Source: Bacillota bacterium
GTDB lineage: Bacteria; Bacillota; Clostridia; Christensenellales; Aristaeellaceae
Direction: 5' to 3'
DNA length: 52,076 nt
NCBI GenBank assembly: GCA_030057655.1
Contig: JASGUQ010000035.1
Span: 1-52,076 of the forward strand
Below are positions 50,432-52,076 of the stretch, one piece after another (the stretch's first letter is position 1; every line of letters begins with the position of its first letter). The notes under the pieces are model-generated. The model was given only the letters and a program-made list of their open reading frames with translations. It made no database searches and was not told where the DNA came from. A program made the translations under genes and the position numbers.

Positions 50432-50944
50432 ATGCAGAGCCCTTATGTGCGCCTGGCGGTGCAATCCTATACCCATTACCTTGAAAACGGGAGGCCCATG
50501 GAGGTTCCGGAGGGGCTGCCTGAGGAATTGACGGGCAGGCGGGCGGGCGCCTTTGTCACCCTGCACAAGGGCGGCAGGCTGCGCGGGTGCATTGGCACCA
50601 TCGGCCCTGTGCAAAAAAGCCTGGCGAAGGAGATCATCATGAACGCCATCAGCGCCGCCTTCCGCGACCCCAGGTTCCCGCCGATAGAAATGGATGAGCT
50701 GCCGGACATCACCTGCTCGGTGGATGTGTTGGACGAGCCGGAGCCGATCCGCGACATGAGCGAGCTTGACGTTAAAACATACGGCGTGATCGTGAGCCGC
50801 GGGCACAGGCGCGGCCTGCTGCTGCCAAACCTGGACGGCATTGACACGGTGGAGGAGCAGGTGGAGATCGCGCGGCAGAAGGCGGGCATCGGCCGGTATG
50901 AACCCTTCACGCTGGAGCGGTTCATGGTGGTGCGGCACACATGA
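50432..50944 (+). CDS. amrA: AMMECR1-domain protein (AmmeMemoRadiSam system protein A)
   Basis: 170 residues. AMMECR1 signatures are GAFVTLHKGGRLRGCIGTIGP with the conserved Cys in RGCIGT, then AAFRDPRFPPIEMDEL and the C-terminal GLLLPNLDGIDTVEEQ. Function is unresolved; the near-invariant Cys motif suggests catalysis or binding. It starts 12 bp after the LigB gene with GGGAGG and overlaps the radical SAM gene by four bases. Confidence 0.9.
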   Translation: MQSPYVRLAVQSYTHYLENGRPMEVPEGLPEELTGRRAGAFVTLHKGGRLRGCIGTIGPVQKSLAKEIIMNAISAAFRDPRFPPIEMDELPDITCSVDVLDEPEPIRDMSELDVKTYGVIVSRGHRRGLLLPNLDGIDTVEEQVEIARQKAGIGRYEPFTLERFMVVRHT

Positions 50945-51762
50945 GCGTGTGCAAACTTTGCCCCAGGCACTGCCGCCTGGCTGAGGAACAGGCGGGGTTT
51001 TGCCAAGCGCGGGTCATGCAGGCGGGGGTGTCAAAGCCCCTGGGCTATGGCAAAATCACCTCCCTGGCGCTTGACCCGATCGAAAAAAAGCCACTGTCAA
51101 GGTTTTATCCCGGCAGCCAGATCCTTTCAGCAGGCAGCTTCGGCTGCAACATGAACTGTTATTTCTGCCAGAACCACAGCATCGCGAGAGCCGGGGCAGA
51201 AGACAGCGACTGGCAGGAGTTCAGCCCGAAAGAACTGTGCGACATGGCCATTAAACTTGTCCCCCGGGGCAACATCGGCCTGGCCCTCACCTACAACGAG
51301 CCCATGCTGAACCCGGAGTACATTGAAGACTGCGCTGACAGGCTGAAGGAAGCGGGGCTTAAAACGGTGGTGGTGACCAACGGGAACTTTTGCCTTGACG
51401 CGGTGGAAGATGTGATCAAAAAGGTGGACGCCTTCAACATCGACCTGAAGGGATTCACTGTGGCCTGGTATCAGCGGCTGGGCGGGGACCTGAATACGGT
51501 GAAGGCTTTTATCCAGGCTGCCTGCCGGACCAGCCATGTGGAGGTGACCACCCTGGTGGTTCCCGGGCAAAACGACAGCCCGGAGGAAATCGATGCCCTG
51601 GCCCGGTGGCTGGCAGGTTTGGGGCGGGGCATCCCCCTGCACCTGAGCCGCTATTTCCCCCGCTTTCAGGCGCGTGAAACGCCCACAAACAAACAGGCGC
51701 TGTTTCATTTGGCGGAGATCGCCAGACAGCACCTGAGTTATGTTTATGTGGGGAATGTATGA
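50941..51762 (+). CDS. amrS: AmmeMemoRadiSam system radical SAM enzyme
   Basis: 273 residues. The N-terminal motif CKLCPRHCRLAEEQAGFC holds extra Cys residues. The radical SAM cluster motif is CNMNCYFCQN, after ILSAGSFG. LTYNEPMLNPEYIEDC and FNIDLKGF follow, as in PflA-like activases. It makes a 5'-deoxyadenosyl radical, but the target is unknown. Overlap ATGA with the AMMECR1 gene shows coupling. Confidence 0.92.
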   Translation: MSVCKLCPRHCRLAEEQAGFCQARVMQAGVSKPLGYGKITSLALDPIEKKPLSRFYPGSQILSAGSFGCNMNCYFCQNHSIARAGAEDSDWQEFSPKELCDMAIKLVPRGNIGLALTYNEPMLNPEYIEDCADRLKEAGLKTVVVTNGNFCLDAVEDVIKKVDAFNIDLKGFTVAWYQRLGGDLNTVKAFIQAACRTSHVEVTTLVVPGQNDSPEEIDALARWLAGLGRGIPLHLSRYFPRFQARETPTNKQALFHLAEIARQHLSYVYVGNV

Positions 51763-51912
51763 ATTCTATTTTTCAATTAAGATTCTAAATTCTTCACAAT
51801 TCTTTAAAATGTTTATTGTTACAACTAATTCAATATGATAAAATTATGCAAGACAAGGAGATTAACAAGCAAAGTTAATTATAACTATTCATATGAAAAG
51901 AGGGATTAAGAT

Positions 51913-51954
51913 ATGAAAGTTACTATAAGCATTGAACTTCAAAATATTTATAAA
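51913..51954 (+). pseudogene. Start of a gene cut by an insertion sequence
   Basis: ATG at 51913 with AGAGGG upstream encodes MKVTISIELQNIYK, then runs into GGGAACCTCTAA at the putative IS edge and stops. The first 14 codons look like a normal gene start. The 150 bp before it (51763-51912) are AT-rich and show no certain promoter. The gene's remainder would lie beyond the IS, outside the window. Confidence 0.45.
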
Positions 51955-52076
51955 GGGAACCTCTAAAAACCAGCGTTTTCCGAGTCAGTAAATAGTTTTC
52001 ATGGTTTTTTTAAAGACGATCCCCTTGATCTCCTTCCAAAGTAACGGATATTGCTTAGTATTTCCTTTAAGACCAA
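51955..52076 (-). mobile_element. Insertion-sequence end with partial transposase
   Basis: On the minus strand a frame open through the window edge ends with a stop at 51987-51985. It encodes GLKGNTKQYPLLWKEIKGIV and then FKKTMKTIY, a basic C-terminus like that of many DDE transposases. GGGAACCTCTAAAAAC at 51955-51970 would be the terminal inverted repeat, directly after the interrupted ORF. The IS family cannot be assigned from 122 bp. Confidence 0.5.

Overview
The window looks like chromosome of a low-to-moderate GC Clostridia-type Firmicute. Supporting signs are strong AGGAGG-type ribosome binding sites, sigma-A promoters, LytR-CpsA-Psr and CpsB/C/D proteins, PadR and MarR regulators, DegV, and surface proteins with InlB-type repeats. 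An anaerobic, host- or gut-associated Christensenellales-like organism would fit, with an N-acetylhexosamine-kinase-like enzyme, a sulfatase and a lone pentaheme cytochrome. The exact lineage is a guess.

Layout. (1) 1-8292, minus strand: two secreted InlB-repeat surface proteins (one cut by the window edge, one with a 25-residue Glu/Pro repeat array), an N-acetylhexosamine-kinase-like protein, glycerate 2-kinase, a uracil-DNA-glycosylase-family protein and a CHAP-type cysteine hydrolase lipoprotein. (2) 8563-12314: a divergent NrfA-like pentaheme cytochrome, a hemolysin III membrane protein, MarR and DegV genes, and tRNA-Leu(CAA). (3) 12443-40286: a roughly 27.5-kb co-directional exopolysaccharide locus. 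It opens with a sigma-A promoter, a hairpin-rich leader and a LoaP-like NusG paralogue. Then come LCP, CpsC, CpsD and CpsB proteins, an embedded RiPP module, the initiating sugar transferase, five GT-B glycosyltransferases, Wzy and Wzx, an acyltransferase, the three UDP-L-FucNAc enzymes and a VanZ-like protein. (4) 40394-51762: RtcB, a sulfatase, a TIM-barrel isomerase, YbjQ, an rRNA-methylase-like protein and RluB, a PadR/DUF4097 pair, a MATE transporter and an AMMECR1/LigB/radical-SAM trio. Two copies of a 158-160 bp inverted-repeat element lie here. (5) The right edge holds the end of an insertion sequence that interrupts a small gene.

The most unusual feature is the RiPP module at 18104-24256. 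In order it has an S26-like peptidase, a radical SAM/SPASM maturase, a 71-residue Cys-containing precursor, an HPr-kinase-like/PqqD fusion, an ABC exporter and a nucleotidyltransferase. The set resembles the accessory genes of paeninodin-type lasso clusters, but the lasso cyclase and transglutaminase-like protease are absent and a radical SAM enzyme is present. It sits between cpsB and the initiating glycosyltransferase, so peptide and polysaccharide are probably transcribed together under processive antitermination.

The polysaccharide locus shows signs of exchange and decay. Genes from about 27.0 to 36.3 kb are much more AT-rich than their flanks. A decayed copy of the fnlA 5' end precedes the acyltransferase gene. 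The LCP gene and the initiating sugar transferase each carry an apparent one-base deletion in a homopolymer, and a small gene near 29.4 kb is also frameshifted. Whether these are real or sequencing errors decides if the strain makes this polymer.
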